Part shown: positions 43,561-52,494 of the stretch, one piece after another
Layout: every line of letters begins with the position of its first letter
How positions within the stretch are numbered: the stretch's first letter is position 1
Assembly: GCF_031458255.1 (NCBI RefSeq)
Contig: NZ_JAVDYC010000001.1
Location: 372,001-436,000, forward strand
Direction of reading: 5' to 3'
Origin: Catenuloplanes niger
Lineage (GTDB): Bacteria; Actinomycetota; Actinomycetes; Mycobacteriales; Micromonosporaceae
DNA: 64,000 nucleotides
The notes under the pieces: generated by a model
What the model was told of the DNA's origin: nothing
Databases searched by the model: none
The model's input: only the letters and a program-made list of their open reading frames with translations
Translations under genes and position numbers: made by a program

Positions 43561-44635
43561 GCAGGCAGCCGGTCAGCCGCCGGTGCAGCGCGGCCGCGTC
43601 CAGCTCCAGGCCGATGAAGACCAGGTGGTGGTGGCGGTCGCCGTAGTAGGGGTCCCAGTCCATCGCGGCCGCGAGCCGGCGCTGGTCCGAGGCGAGATCC
43701 CACTCCGCGTCCGGGACCGCGGTCAGCCACCGGCCGAGCGAACGGAGCCCGAGCGAACCGCCGGCGAACTCCCAGGCGATCACCGTCTCCGGCTGGCCGG
43801 CCAGCCAGAAGTGGCCGCGTGAGCGCAGCACGGACTCGTTGATCTCGTCGAGCGCGTCGTGCAACCGCCCCGGGTGGAACGGGCGGCGGGCCCGGAAGAC
43901 CGCGGAGACCACGTCGTTCTCCGGCGCGGGCTCGTGCACGCCGAGCGCGAATCCCTCGAGGCCGCGGGCCAGCACCGCGGGCGTCTCCGGCCGGTGCCGG
44001 TGCGTGTGCCGCCGCAGCTCGCCCGCGCCGGCCCGGGCCGCCCACGGCGCGAGCCGGTGCAGCAGCGCCCGGACCCGCCCGTCCGCGTCGCCGTGGACGA
44101 CCAGCGTGTCCGCGTACTCGATCTGCCGCACCACCAGCTCCGCGAGCGTCCGCTCGTCGTCACCGGCCAGGCCCAGCGCGGCCAGGTCCTCGTCCGTGCC
44201 GAGCGCGTCCAGCACGTGTTCCCCGTCGACCACGGTCACGTAGGAGTCGACGCGCACGCTCTCCGGCCAGGCGTCCGCCAGCATCTCCGGCTCCGCCAGC
44301 TCCGGCAGGTGCACCACCAGGTCGCGGTCGGGGTGCGCCGCCGCGAGCCGCGCCACCGTCGGCAGCACGTCCTCGCGCAGCGTGCAGGTCACGCACGTGT
44401 GCACCAGCTCGACGCGGACGTCCTCCAGCACGCCGGCCCCGGACCGTACCGTGCGCCGCACGTGGTCGTCGTGGATCTCGTGCCGCACGACCAGCAGTGC
44501 CGGGTCGCGGGCGAGCAACGTGCCGGCGACCTCCCGGACCGCTTCCGGCCAGAAGCCGGAGAGCACGGTGAGCGACGGCCGGGCGTCGGACGCCCGGGCC
44601 GGCACGGAACGCGGGGCCACCGGAGACGAGGACAT
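43478..44635 (-). CDS. CobW/MRF-like protein lacking the P-loop
   Basis: A 385-residue COG0523 (CobW) protein with the typical start [20 protein letters not shown], but the Walker A lysine motif expected after SGF is gone (no GxxGxGKT). It keeps [11 protein letters not shown] (CxxC metal motif) and the CobW C-terminal domain ([27 protein letters not shown]). This matches the mycobacterial MRF group, which recruits a ribosome hibernation factor under zinc starvation. It is divergent from rpmB-rpmG-rpsN across a Zur-like box. AAGGAAGG lies before ATG 44635. Confidence 0.85.
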   Translation of the reverse strand: MSSSPVAPRSVPARASDARPSLTVLSGFWPEAVREVAGTLLARDPALLVVRHEIHDDHVRRTVRSGAGVLEDVRVELVHTCVTCTLREDVLPTVARLAAAHPDRDLVVHLPELAEPEMLADAWPESVRVDSYVTVVDGEHVLDALGTDEDLAALGLAGDDERTLAELVVRQIEYADTLVVHGDADGRVRALLHRLAPWAARAGAGELRRHTHRHRPETPAVLARGLEGFALGVHEPAPENDVVSAVFRARRPFHPGRLHDALDEINESVLRSRGHFWLAGQPETVIAWEFAGGSLGLRSLGRWLTAVPDAEWDLASDQRRLAAAMDWDPYYGDRHHHLVFIGLELDAAALHRRLTGCLLTDAELAEGEAGWRRLPDPMAGAFGTP

Positions 44636-44651
44636 GACCTTCCTTCCTTGT

Positions 44652-44666
44652 TGGAAACGATTGTCA
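44652..44666. promoter_or_regulatory. Zur-like box shared by MRF-like and rpmB promoters
   Basis: On the minus strand this 15-mer reads TGACAATCGTTTCCA, with about 11 of 15 positions in keeping with actinobacterial Zur boxes (TGAAAATCATTTTCA-like). It lies 17 bp from the MRF-like start and overlaps a TATAGT element (44668-44673) pointing at rpmB. It would make both transcripts zinc-repressed. Confidence 0.6.
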
Positions 44667-44710
44667 TTATAGTGTGGGCACGAATCCGCTCCAGGAAGGT
44701 GGACCCCGTC

Positions 44711-44947
44711 TTGTCCCGTCGATGCGACGTCACCGGCGCGAAGCCCGGCTACGGCAACGCCGTCTCCCACTCCCACCGGCGCACCCGCCGCCGCTGGGAG
44801 CCCAACCTCCAGCGCCACCGCTACTGGCTGCCGTCCGAACGCCGCTGGATCACGCTCACCCTCACCACCAAGGCGATGCGCACCGTCGACCGCGACGGCA
44901 TCGAACGCGTCGTGGCCCGCCTGCGCGCGTCCGGGGTGACGCTCTGA
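44711..44947 (+). CDS. rpmB: 50S ribosomal protein L28, zinc-free paralogue
   Basis: A 78-residue L28. The start TTG gives [19 protein letters not shown], then [18 protein letters not shown] and [12 protein letters not shown], all family typical. Only one Cys remains, so the zinc CxxC pairs are absent. An in-frame GTG at 44699 would add four residues; AGGAAGGTGG before the TTG supports the shorter form. The stop and rpmG start overlap (TGATG). It is expected to replace the zinc form under starvation. Confidence 0.92.
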   Translation: MSRRCDVTGAKPGYGNAVSHSHRRTRRRWEPNLQRHRYWLPSERRWITLTLTTKAMRTVDRDGIERVVARLRASGVTL

Positions 44948-45114
44948 TGGCCCGCCAGACCGACGTCCGCCCGGTGATCAAGCTGCGCAGCACCGCCGGC
45001 ACCGGCTACACCTACGTCACCCGCAAGAACCGGCGCAACGACCCGGACCGCCTGGTACTGCGCAAATACGACCCGCTCGTCCGCCGCCACGTCGACTTCC
45101 GGGAGGAACGCTGA
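44947..45114 (+). CDS. rpmG: 50S ribosomal protein L33, zinc-free paralogue
   Basis: A 55-residue L33 ([20 protein letters not shown], then [22 protein letters not shown]). There is no Cys at all, so the zinc ribbon CxxC pairs are missing. Both ends overlap neighbours by one base (TGATG). Second gene of the C-minus operon. Confidence 0.93.
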   Translation: MARQTDVRPVIKLRSTAGTGYTYVTRKNRRNDPDRLVLRKYDPLVRRHVDFREER

Positions 45115-45413
45115 TGGCCCGCCGCAGCCTCCGCACCCGCGAACACCGCCGCGCCGCGCTGATCGCCCACTACGCGCCGCTGCGCGCAACCCTCAAGACC
45201 CAGATCAAGGACCCCGATCCAGCGGTACGGTCGGCTGCCGTCCGACGCCTCGCTGCGCTGCCACGGGACGCATCTGCGGTCCGGGCCCGTTCCCGCGACC
45301 AGATCGACGGCCGCCCGCGCGGCGTCCTCACCCGTTTCGGCCTGTCCCGCATCCGCTTCCGCGAGATGGCGCTCCGCGGCGAACTCCCCGGCGTCCGCAA
45401 GGCCTCCCGCTGA
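45114..45413 (+). CDS. rpsN: 30S ribosomal protein S14, zinc-free paralogue
   Basis: A 99-residue long-type S14, with no Cys. The C-terminal core [20 protein letters not shown] and the KASR end are diagnostic. Zinc-binding S14 is only about 61 residues with CxxC pairs. Co-translated with rpmG. An rpsR2 (S18) gene, often fourth in such operons, is absent here. A strong stem-loop follows. Confidence 0.93.
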   Translation: MARRSLRTREHRRAALIAHYAPLRATLKTQIKDPDPAVRSAAVRRLAALPRDASAVRARSRDQIDGRPRGVLTRFGLSRIRFREMALRGELPGVRKASR

Positions 45414-45426
45414 CCCGGCACCACCC

Positions 45427-45460
45427 TCGGGCGCCGGCCACCGACGTGGTCGGCGCCCGA
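45427..45460 (+). terminator. Stem-loop terminator of the rpmB-rpmG-rpsN operon
   Basis: TCGGGCGCCGGCCAC pairs with GTGGTCGGCGCCCGA over 15 positions (one G-T wobble) around a 4-nt loop, 14 bp after the rpsN stop. Confidence 0.75.
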
Positions 45461-45792
45461 ACCATCGCCCCACCCGCGCGACCGCACACCCGGACGACGA
45501 CTGCCTGCCGGCCGCCGCGCGAAGGACGGCGGGTGCCGCCGCGGTTCCGGGCGCGGCCCCGCGGCCGGCTCGTCGTGACCTGGCGCCACCGTGATCCGGT
45601 CGGGGTGCCGGATGCTCGATGGTCCGGCGGAACGGATGGGCCGGATGGGCGACCCTGGGCGGGCGACCGGGCGTCACCGGGTCCGGGTGGGTCCGTTGGG
45701 CGGGCGAGGGACCTCCGGGACGACGGTGGAGTGTGGCAGACGTGGGGCTGTGGCGACGTGGCGGGCAACGAACGAAGGGTGAACACGACGAG
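45461..45792. other. Non-coding stretch, nothing recognised
   Basis: About 330 bp between the ribosomal operon terminator and the next gene. Open frames cross it but no family motif, start site or operator was convincing. Confidence 0.35.
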
Positions 45793-46236
45793 GTGGTGAT
45801 CCTCGGGCGGGAGGTGATCGCGTGCGCGTACCCGTCCGAACTCGTCGTCTTCGACGATGTGGCATGTGAGCTGCGGCGCGGACGGGTGCCGTCCGCCCGG
45901 CGGACCCGCCCGCCGGCCGAGCCGGACGCGCCCGCCGACTCGATATCACCGGCCCTGATCGGCGTGCTGCAGGCACTCGCGGCCGCGGTCGGCGCCGGGT
46001 CGTCCGGCGCGTCCGGCCCGGCCGGCTCACTGGCCGAGCCGGGCCGCCGCCGCATCGCGACGCTGCTCAACCGGCACCCCGGCGCCGGCGCCCTGGACCC
46101 GTCCGAGGAGGCATCGGTCCACGAGACGCTGGTCGAGGCCGCGATGACCCGGCACGCCCTCGACCGCGACAACGCGGAACAGTTGGGCACCGCCGTGATC
46201 GGCGCACTCCGGCTGCGCGCCGACGGACGCCTCTGA
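45793..46236 (+). CDS. Hypothetical protein with an acidic-helical C-terminus
   Basis: A frame from GTG 45793 (or GTG 45796) encodes about 147 residues: VVILGREVIACAYPSELVVFDD, a Pro-rich bridge, and a helix-rich tail (EEASVHETLVEAAMTRHAL and NAEQLGTAVIGALRLRADG). No family was recognised. GC codon bias is right for a gene. It precedes the 17-bp tandem repeat array, which begins 19 bp after its stop. Confidence 0.5.
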   Translation: MVILGREVIACAYPSELVVFDDVACELRRGRVPSARRTRPPAEPDAPADSISPALIGVLQALAAAVGAGSSGASGPAGSLAEPGRRRIATLLNRHPGAGALDPSEEASVHETLVEAAMTRHALDRDNAEQLGTAVIGALRLRADGRL

Positions 46237-46255
46237 GCGAGCCGTCCACCACCGG

Positions 46256-46374
46256 CCGGTCGCGCGCGCCAGCCGGTCGCGCGCGCCAGCCGGTCGCGCG
46301 CGCCAGCCGGACACGCGCGCCAGCCGGACACGCGCGCCAGCCGGACACGCGCGCCAGCCGGACACGCGGGCCGG
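46256..46374. repeat. 17-bp tandem repeat array (seven units)
   Basis: Units at 46256, 46273, 46290 (CCGGTCGCGCGCGCCAG) and at 46307, 46324, 46341 (CCGGACACGCGCGCCAG) are exact copies within each set; the seventh (46358) is degenerate. The two unit types are in blocks of three, which suggests copying in blocks. It is not in a supported coding region. Each unit holds a CGCGCG core. Confidence 0.9.
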
Positions 46375-46515
46375 TCCGGTGCCGTGGGCCAGCAGGTCGC
46401 AGGGAGCGGCCCGGTCACCCGGGTGGCCGGTGGATTCCTTCGCCGGTTGCCGCGGGACCGGGACGTCATCGACGTCGCCGGGAGCACTGCCGATCACCGG
46501 GGAAAGCGTGGACCG

Positions 46516-47925
46516 CTACGCGGGAAGCGTGGGTGGCCGGCGGGCGAAGAGGCGGACCAGGGCGTGAAGATGGTGGCGCCCCGGAACGCCGGTGGAGGTG
46601 AGCAGACCGGCGGCGACCAGTTCGTCGACGGCGGCCTGCGCCGACGCGGCGTCGGCACCGGTGGCCGCGATCAGGGTCTCGGTGCCGACGTCGCGGACCG
46701 GCGTGTGTGCCACCCGGTGGAGCAGCGTGCGGGTGCAGGCGGAGAGACCGGCGAACGACGGCGCGAACGACGCCTCGACGGACAGGTCACCGGCGGAGAG
46801 CACCGCGAGACGGCGGTCCTCGTCGGCCAGCCGGGCCGCGAGATCCGTCATCGTCCAGCCGGGCCGGCCGGTCAGGCGGTTCCCGGCGATGCGCAACGCG
46901 AGCGGCAGGTGTCCACAGTGTTCCGCGACGGCGGCCGCGGCCGGGCCGGCCGGGCTTCCGGTGATCGCGGCCAGCAGCGCGGCCGACTCGCCGGCGGGCA
47001 ACGGCGGCACCTCGATCCGCACCGCCCCGTCGACGCCGGGCAGCGGCGACCGGCTGGTGACCACCACGGCGGCGGCACGGGCCGGCGACAGCAACCGAGC
47101 CAGGTGCCGTTCGTCGGCGACGTCGTCGAGCACCACCAGGCCTCGCCCGGACGCCGGCCCGCCGATCATCCGCCACAGCCGCCGGGCCGGCCCGTCCGCA
47201 CCGCCGGAACCCGCCGGTTCCCCCGCACCGGCCCGACCACCGGAACCGGCGGCTGATCGCCGTGACGCGCCGGACGGAGCCGACCCGCCGGAACCGGCGG
47301 AACCGCCAGAACCAGCGAAATCAGCGAAATCAGCGGAACCGGCAGAGTCAGCGGAACCGGCAAGACCGGCCGGGCCGGCAGACGCGCGAGGACCGGCAGT
47401 GCCGCCGGGGCCGGGTGGCCGGTGTGGGGTCGGGTCTCCGTGGTGGGCCGGGTGGGCGGTGCCGGTGGGGCGGGACGGGGTGGTGCCGTGGCAGTCGAGG
47501 AAGTGAGTGCCGCCGGGGAAGTGCCCGGCCGCGCGAGTGGCCGCGCGGACGGCGAGTGCGGTCTTCCCGGCGCCGGGCAGGCCGTGCACGATCACCGGGG
47601 CCGGCGCCGCGACGGCCGCGATCAGCCGGCCGGTCAGGGCGGCCCGGCCGGTGAGGTCCGGGACGTCGCGAGGCAACGCGAACGCCCCGGGCGGTGCGGA
47701 CCGGGCGACGACGGCAGCCGCGGTCAGCGCGGCCCGGTCGGCCGGGCCGAGGCGCAGCGCGGCGGCGAGCGCGGCGAGCGTGCGGGGCTGGGCGGTGCTG
47801 CGGCCGCGTTCCATGTCGCCGATCGCGCGGACGCTGACGCCGGACGCGGCCGCGAGCTCGTGCAGGGTCATCCGGGCCGCGCGGCGGTGGGCGCGGATCA
47901 GGGTGGCGAAGGGCGGCACGGTCAC
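46516..47925 (-). CDS. XRE/NB-ARC STAND-type regulator with repeat linker
   Basis: A 469-residue protein: N-terminal Xre HTH (TLHELAAASGVSVRAIGDMERGRS, about residues 18-45), then an NB-ARC ATPase with P-loop VHGLPGAGKTALAV, Walker B GRGLVVLDDVADER, VVTSRSPLPG (RNBS-B-like) and GHLPLALRIAGNRL (GLPL-type). A Gly/Ser/Ala/Asp-rich linker of about 60-90 residues lies between P-loop and Walker B, partly built of 9-bp units. There is no large TPR sensor at the end, so it is shorter than AfsR-type proteins. GTG 47925 has GAGGAA 6 nt upstream. Confidence 0.85.
   Translation of the reverse strand: MTVPPFATLIRAHRRAARMTLHELAAASGVSVRAIGDMERGRSTAQPRTLAALAAALRLGPADRAALTAAAVVARSAPPGAFALPRDVPDLTGRAALTGRLIAAVAAPAPVIVHGLPGAGKTALAVRAATRAAGHFPGGTHFLDCHGTTPSRPTGTAHPAHHGDPTPHRPPGPGGTAGPRASAGPAGLAGSADSAGSADFADFAGSGGSAGSGGSAPSGASRRSAAGSGGRAGAGEPAGSGGADGPARRLWRMIGGPASGRGLVVLDDVADERHLARLLSPARAAAVVVTSRSPLPGVDGAVRIEVPPLPAGESAALLAAITGSPAGPAAAAVAEHCGHLPLALRIAGNRLTGRPGWTMTDLAARLADEDRRLAVLSAGDLSVEASFAPSFAGLSACTRTLLHRVAHTPVRDVGTETLIAATGADAASAQAAVDELVAAGLLTSTGVPGRHHLHALVRLFARRPPTLPA
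47288..47377. repeat. 9-bp tandem units inside the NB-ARC gene
   Basis: Ten consecutive 9-bp units such as GCGGAACCG, GCGAAATCA (twice in tandem) and GCAGAGTCA encode a (Gly/Asp)-(Ser/Phe)-Ala linker in frame. Copies differ at one to four bases. Confidence 0.75.
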
Positions 47926-48031
47926 ATCGGTTCCTCGAGGAGTCGGCGGTCTCCGCCAGCCTTCCGGCGCGGTACCGGTACGCGCTTGAGTACGACGACT
48001 GCACCGGTTTCCACGATGGCAGAATGATGCC

Positions 48032-50803
48032 GTGCCCACCGCCGTCCCGCTCCTGTTCGGACGGTCCGACGAGATCGCGTTGCTGGAGCGGATGACCGCG
48101 GCGGCGGCCGCGGGCCGGGGCGGGGCGCTGGTCATCCGCGGTGAGCCCGGGATCGGCAAGACGGCGCTGCTCGACGCGCTGGAGCAGACCGCGGTGCGGC
48201 ACGGCCTGCGGGTGCTGCGCGCGGCCGGGACGGAGAGCGAGTCGCGCCTGCCGTACGCGGCGATCCACCAGCTCGTCCATCCGCTGTCGGCCCGGGTCGG
48301 CACCCTGCCGGCGGCGCACCGGGACGCGCTGCGGACCGCGATCGGGCTGGCCGAGGGCGAACCGGACGTGTACGCGGTCGCCCGCGCGCTGCTCGAGCTG
48401 GTCACCGACGTGGCCGCGGCCCAGCCGGTCGCGCTGCTCCTCGACGACCTGCACTGGCTGGACCGGGCCAGCCTGGACGTGCTCGGTTTCGTGGCCCGCC
48501 GGGTGTCGTCCGAACCGGTGCTGGCGGTCGGCGCGGCGCGGACCGTGGCGCTGGACGACCCGCAGCGGCGCGCCGGCCTGCCGGAGACCGAGCTGAGCCG
48601 GCTCGGCGGCGCGGACGCGGCCGCGCTGCTGGACTCGCGGGCGCCCCGGCTCCCTCGGGTGGTCCGTCAGCGCCTGCTCGCCGAGGCGGCCGGCAACCCG
48701 CTCGCGCTGGTCGAACTGCCGGCCACGCTGGCCGCGCTGCCGGCGACGCCGACGGAGCCGCCGGGAACGCCGGCCGAGCCGCCCGGGCCGCTGACCGGTG
48801 GTGCGCTGCCGCTGAACCACCGGCTCGAGGCCGCGTTCGCCGCACGCGCGGCCGGGCTCGGCCGCCGGGCCACCGCGCTGCTGCTGGTGCTGGCCGCGGA
48901 CACCACCGTCGACCTGCGCCGGCTGCTGGCCGCCGCGTCCGAGACGTGCGGCGAGGAGACCGGGCTGCGGGACGCGCAGGAGGCGATCGACGCCGGCCTG
49001 ATCGAGACGGCCGGCGCGTCGCTGCGGTTCCGGCATCCGCTGATGCGCTCGGCCGTCTACCAGCGCGCACCGGTCGCGGACCGGCTGGACGCGCATCGCG
49101 CGCTCGCCGGGCAGCTCGCCGCGGCCCCGGACCGCCGCCTGTGGCACCTGGCCGCGGCCGCGATCGGCACCGACGAGGCGCTCGCCGCGGACCTGGCCCG
49201 CTACGCCGAGCGGGCGCGCGCCCGGGGCGCGACCATGTCCGCGGTCGCCGCGCTGCGCCGGGCCGGTGAGTTGACGGACGCACCGCGTACCGCCAGATCG
49301 CTGTTGCTCCGGGCGGCCGAACTGGCCAGTGAGGTCGGCGCCCGGCACGAGGTGGAGCAGTTACTGGCCGGCGGAGACCTGACCGGGCTCGGGCCGGTCG
49401 AGGCGGCCCGGCTGACGAACGTGACCGAGGTGGTGCGCTACGGGCGCTACCGGGACGCGTTGCAGCGGGTGCGGGAGCTGACCGACATCGCGGTCGCGGC
49501 GCACCGGGCGGGCCGGCCCGAGCTGAGCATGCAGTTGCTCTGGCGCGCCGCGTCGCGTTGTTTCTTCCAGGCGACCGGGCCGGAGACCGCCTCGGCCCGC
49601 GCCGCGATCGCCGCGCTGGTCGACGTCGCCGCCCCGCGTCCGGACGACCCGCAGGCGCTGGCCGTGCTCGCCTACACGGTCCCGGAGGAGCGGGGCGCCG
49701 AGGTGCTGGACCGGTTGCGGCACGCGACCGCGGACGGCCCGGACGCGCGGCGGTTCCTGGGCAGTGCCGCGCTGGTCCTCGGCGACTTCGCGCGCAGCTG
49801 CGACTGGACCGACGTCGCGGTCGCGGACGCGCGCGCCCAGGGCCGGCTCGGTGTCCTGCCGCGGCTGCTCGGCGGCAGCAACTGGGGACGGCTGTGGCTG
49901 GGCCGGTGGGACACCGCGCACGCGGAACTGACCGAGGCGCACGCGCTGGCGCGGGAGACCGGCGAGGCGTTCTACGCGGTCGCGGCGCAGACCAGCATCG
50001 CCGCGATCACCGCGATGCGCGGCGATCTCGGGCACGCAACCGCGCTGCTGGACGAGGTCGCGGACAGCCCGCTGGCGGCCGGGATGCGCTACATCCAGGT
50101 CGCGGTGGCGCAGGCGCGCGGGCTGGTGCACCTGTTCCGGGGCGAGGCGCAGCAGGCGTACGCGACGCTGGCCGGCACGTTCGACCCGGCCGACCCGAGC
50201 TACCACCGGTACATGCGCTGGTGGCTGGTGCCGGACCTGCTCGACGCCGCCGTGGCAGCGGGCCGCCTCGACGACGCCCGCGCGCTGATCGCCGGCCTGG
50301 ACGAGCTGGCCGGCCGGGTGCGGGCACCGATCCTGCTGGTCGCCGCGGAGTACGCGGCCGTCATCACCGGCGCGGCGGAGTCCATGCCGGACACCGGTGA
50401 GCTGGGCGGGTGGCCGCTCTACCGGGCCCGGCTGCAGCTGCACCTGGGCCGGTCGGCGCGCCGCCGGCACCGCACCCAGCCGGCCCGGGACCTGCTCCGC
50501 GCGGCCCGTGACACGTTCGACGCGCTCGGCGCCGGCCCGTGGTCGGAGGCGGCCCGCGCGGAGCTGCGCGCCACCGGCGAGCAGAGCCGCCGGCGCGTCT
50601 CCGCGGCCCGCGAGCAGCTCTCGCCGCAGGAGCTGCAGATCGCGACGCTGGCCGCGCGCGGTCTGACCAACCGGGAGATCGCGGAGCGCCTCTTCCTGTC
50701 GCACCGCACGGTCGGTTCGCACCTCTACCGCATCTATCCCAAGCTCGGCATCGCCCGCCGCGCGCAGCTGGCCGAGATCCTCGACGGCACGGCACAGCGG
50801 TGA
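48032..50803 (+). CDS. LAL-type LuxR-family transcription regulator with TTA codon
   Basis: A 923-residue LAL regulator: N-terminal AAA-type ATPase (PLLFGRSDEIALLERM, P-loop IRGEPGIGKTALLDAL, Walker B VALLLDDLHWLDRASLD), a long TPR-like middle, and a C-terminal LuxR HTH (LSPQELQIATLAARGLTNREIAERLFLSHRTVGSHLYRIYPKLG, about residues 850-910). LALs control antibiotic clusters, sugar use and redox genes. Codon 444 is TTA (49361-49363), which would need the rare leucyl tRNA of the bldA type. GTG 48032. Confidence 0.92.
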   Translation: MPTAVPLLFGRSDEIALLERMTAAAAAGRGGALVIRGEPGIGKTALLDALEQTAVRHGLRVLRAAGTESESRLPYAAIHQLVHPLSARVGTLPAAHRDALRTAIGLAEGEPDVYAVARALLELVTDVAAAQPVALLLDDLHWLDRASLDVLGFVARRVSSEPVLAVGAARTVALDDPQRRAGLPETELSRLGGADAAALLDSRAPRLPRVVRQRLLAEAAGNPLALVELPATLAALPATPTEPPGTPAEPPGPLTGGALPLNHRLEAAFAARAAGLGRRATALLLVLAADTTVDLRRLLAAASETCGEETGLRDAQEAIDAGLIETAGASLRFRHPLMRSAVYQRAPVADRLDAHRALAGQLAAAPDRRLWHLAAAAIGTDEALAADLARYAERARARGATMSAVAALRRAGELTDAPRTARSLLLRAAELASEVGARHEVEQLLAGGDLTGLGPVEAARLTNVTEVVRYGRYRDALQRVRELTDIAVAAHRAGRPELSMQLLWRAASRCFFQATGPETASARAAIAALVDVAAPRPDDPQALAVLAYTVPEERGAEVLDRLRHATADGPDARRFLGSAALVLGDFARSCDWTDVAVADARAQGRLGVLPRLLGGSNWGRLWLGRWDTAHAELTEAHALARETGEAFYAVAAQTSIAAITAMRGDLGHATALLDEVADSPLAAGMRYIQVAVAQARGLVHLFRGEAQQAYATLAGTFDPADPSYHRYMRWWLVPDLLDAAVAAGRLDDARALIAGLDELAGRVRAPILLVAAEYAAVITGAAESMPDTGELGGWPLYRARLQLHLGRSARRRHRTQPARDLLRAARDTFDALGAGPWSEAARAELRATGEQSRRRVSAAREQLSPQELQIATLAARGLTNREIAERLFLSHRTVGSHLYRIYPKLGIARRAQLAEILDGTAQR

Positions 50804-50842
50804 CGCCACCGCGCGGCGGACAACGGCTGGCGGCGAGGCGAC

Positions 50843-50871
50843 GGGCCGCGCGAGCGGTGCCCGCGCGGCCC
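50843..50871. terminator. Bidirectional stem-loop
   Basis: GGGCCGCGCG and CGCGCGGCCC form a perfect 10-bp stem around a 9-nt loop between the convergent LAL and alpha/beta hydrolase genes. Confidence 0.7.
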
Positions 50872-50882
50872 GCTGCCGGGGC

Positions 50883-51677
50883 TCAGCGGGAGTGCCGCAG
50901 CGCCCAGTCGAGCGCGGTGTCCGCGATCTGCTCCCAGCCGGGCTCCGCGCACGTCCAGTGCGAGCGGCCGGGGAACTCGACGTAGTCGGTGACCGTGCCC
51001 TCGGCCCGGTAGTGGTGGGCGTTGGAGCGGTTCACCGACGGCGGCATGATGTGGTCGGCGCCGCCCGCGATGAACAGCAGCGGGGCGCGGTCCGGGTTGC
51101 GGAAGTCCACCCACGTCTCCTGCTTGCCGGGCTTGAAGTTCGCGATCAGGCCGTACGACCAGACCCAGCTGCCCGGCGCGGCGATCGCGTACCGGTCGTA
51201 GGCGGCCCGGGAGTCCTCTTCGGACAGTGTGTTGGTGAACGCGTACCGCCACTGCTCCGCGGTGAAGCCGGCGGCCTGGTGGCGCTTGGCCGGGTTGCTC
51301 AGGATCGGGAACAGCGACCGGATCTGGGACGGCGGCGTGACCCGGATGCCCTCCGGCGGCGCGGAGTTGATCACCACGCCGGCGGCGCCGTGACCGCGGT
51401 CCAGGAGCAGCTGCGTCAGCGTACCCCCGAAGGAATGGCCCATGATGATCGGCTTCTCGGGCAGCTCGGTGATCACTTTTTCGAGGTGGGCGACGGTCTC
51501 CGGCACGGTCAGCCCGGCGATCGGCGTCGGGTCGGCCCGCAGCGCCTCCACCTCCACCTCGAACCCGGGATAGGCCGGCGTGACGACGGTGTGGCCCTTG
51601 CTCTCGTAGTGCCGGACCCACCCCTCCCAGCTGCGCGGCGTCACCCAGAGCCCGTGAACCAGAACGATGGTGCTCAT
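50883..51677 (-). CDS. Alpha/beta hydrolase
   Basis: A 264-residue hydrolase. Oxyanion start [19 protein letters not shown], nucleophile elbow [15 protein letters not shown] (GxSxG), acid near [14 protein letters not shown], and His in GRSHWT. It lacks a signal peptide. The start ATG overlaps the stop of the upstream hydrolase (ATGA). Last of three hydrolases in one operon. Substrate unknown. Confidence 0.87.
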   Translation of the reverse strand: MSTIVLVHGLWVTPRSWEGWVRHYESKGHTVVTPAYPGFEVEVEALRADPTPIAGLTVPETVAHLEKVITELPEKPIIMGHSFGGTLTQLLLDRGHGAAGVVINSAPPEGIRVTPPSQIRSLFPILSNPAKRHQAAGFTAEQWRYAFTNTLSEEDSRAAYDRYAIAAPGSWVWSYGLIANFKPGKQETWVDFRNPDRAPLLFIAGGADHIMPPSVNRSNAHHYRAEGTVTDYVEFPGRSHWTCAEPGWEQIADTALDWALRHSR

Positions 51678-52492
51678 GCGGGGAACTCCTTCAGGAACGC
51701 GAGCAGGTCGGCGCCGAGCTGCTCCTTGTGGGTGTCGGTGATGCCGTGCGGCGCACCGGCGTAGACGATCAGTTCGGCGTCCTTGATCAGGGCGGCGGAG
51801 CGCTTGCCGCCGACGTCGAACGGCACCACCTGGTCCGCGTCACCGTGGATGACCAGCGTCGGCACGTCGAACCGTGCGAGGTCGTCGCGGAAGTCGGTGG
51901 CGGAGAACGCGGCGATGCACTCGTAGGCGTTGCGGTGCCCGGACGCCATCGACTGCAGCCAGAACGCGTCCCGCACGCCCTGCGACGCCGCGCCGCCGAA
52001 GAACGGCCCGGCCGCCAGGTCCCGGTAGGTCTGTGACCGGTCGGCCAGCGAACCGGCCCGGATGCCGTCGAACACCGTGATCGGCACGCCCTCCGGGTTG
52101 TCCGGCGTGCGCAGCATGAACGGCGGGACCGCGGACACCAGCACGGCCTGCGCGACCCGGCCGGTGCCGTGCCGCCCGATGTACCGCGCCACCTCGCCGC
52201 CGCCGGTGGAGAAGCCGACCAGCGTCGCGTCGCGCAGGTCCAGCGTGTCCAGCAGCGTGGCGAGGTCGTCCGCGTAGGTGTCCATCTCGTTGCCGTCCCA
52301 CGACTGCGTGGAACGGCCGTGCCCGCGGCGGTCGTGCGCGATCACCCGGTACCCGTGCGAGGCCAGGAACAGCGCCTGCGCCTCCCAGCTGTCCGAGTTC
52401 AGCGGCCAGCCGTGCGACAGCACGACCGGGCGGCCGCTCCCCCAGTCCTTGTAGAAGATCTGCGCGCCGTCGGCGACGGAGACAACCGGCAT
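51674..52492 (-). CDS. Alpha/beta hydrolase, chloroperoxidase/arylesterase-like
   Basis: A 272-residue esterase of the non-heme chloroperoxidase group: [25 protein letters not shown], nucleophile [16 protein letters not shown], acid in [15 protein letters not shown], and His in [10 protein letters not shown]. These enzymes hydrolyse esters and can perhydrolyse. It begins 2 bp before the end of the Tat-exported hydrolase (52495). Confidence 0.9.
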   Translation of the reverse strand: MPVVSVADGAQIFYKDWGSGRPVVLSHGWPLNSDSWEAQALFLASHGYRVIAHDRRGHGRSTQSWDGNEMDTYADDLATLLDTLDLRDATLVGFSTGGGEVARYIGRHGTGRVAQAVLVSAVPPFMLRTPDNPEGVPITVFDGIRAGSLADRSQTYRDLAAGPFFGGAASQGVRDAFWLQSMASGHRNAYECIAAFSATDFRDDLARFDVPTLVIHGDADQVVPFDVGGKRSAALIKDAELIVYAGAPHGITDTHKEQLGADLLAFLKEFPA

Positions 52493-52494
52493 GA

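Noticed and set aside
43478-44635. Functional CobW GTPase with Walker A
   Set aside because: The expected GxxGxGKT after SGF is not there, so GTP hydrolysis by the classical site is unlikely.
46256-46374. CRISPR array
   Set aside because: Units are contiguous 17-mers without spacers and no cas genes are near.
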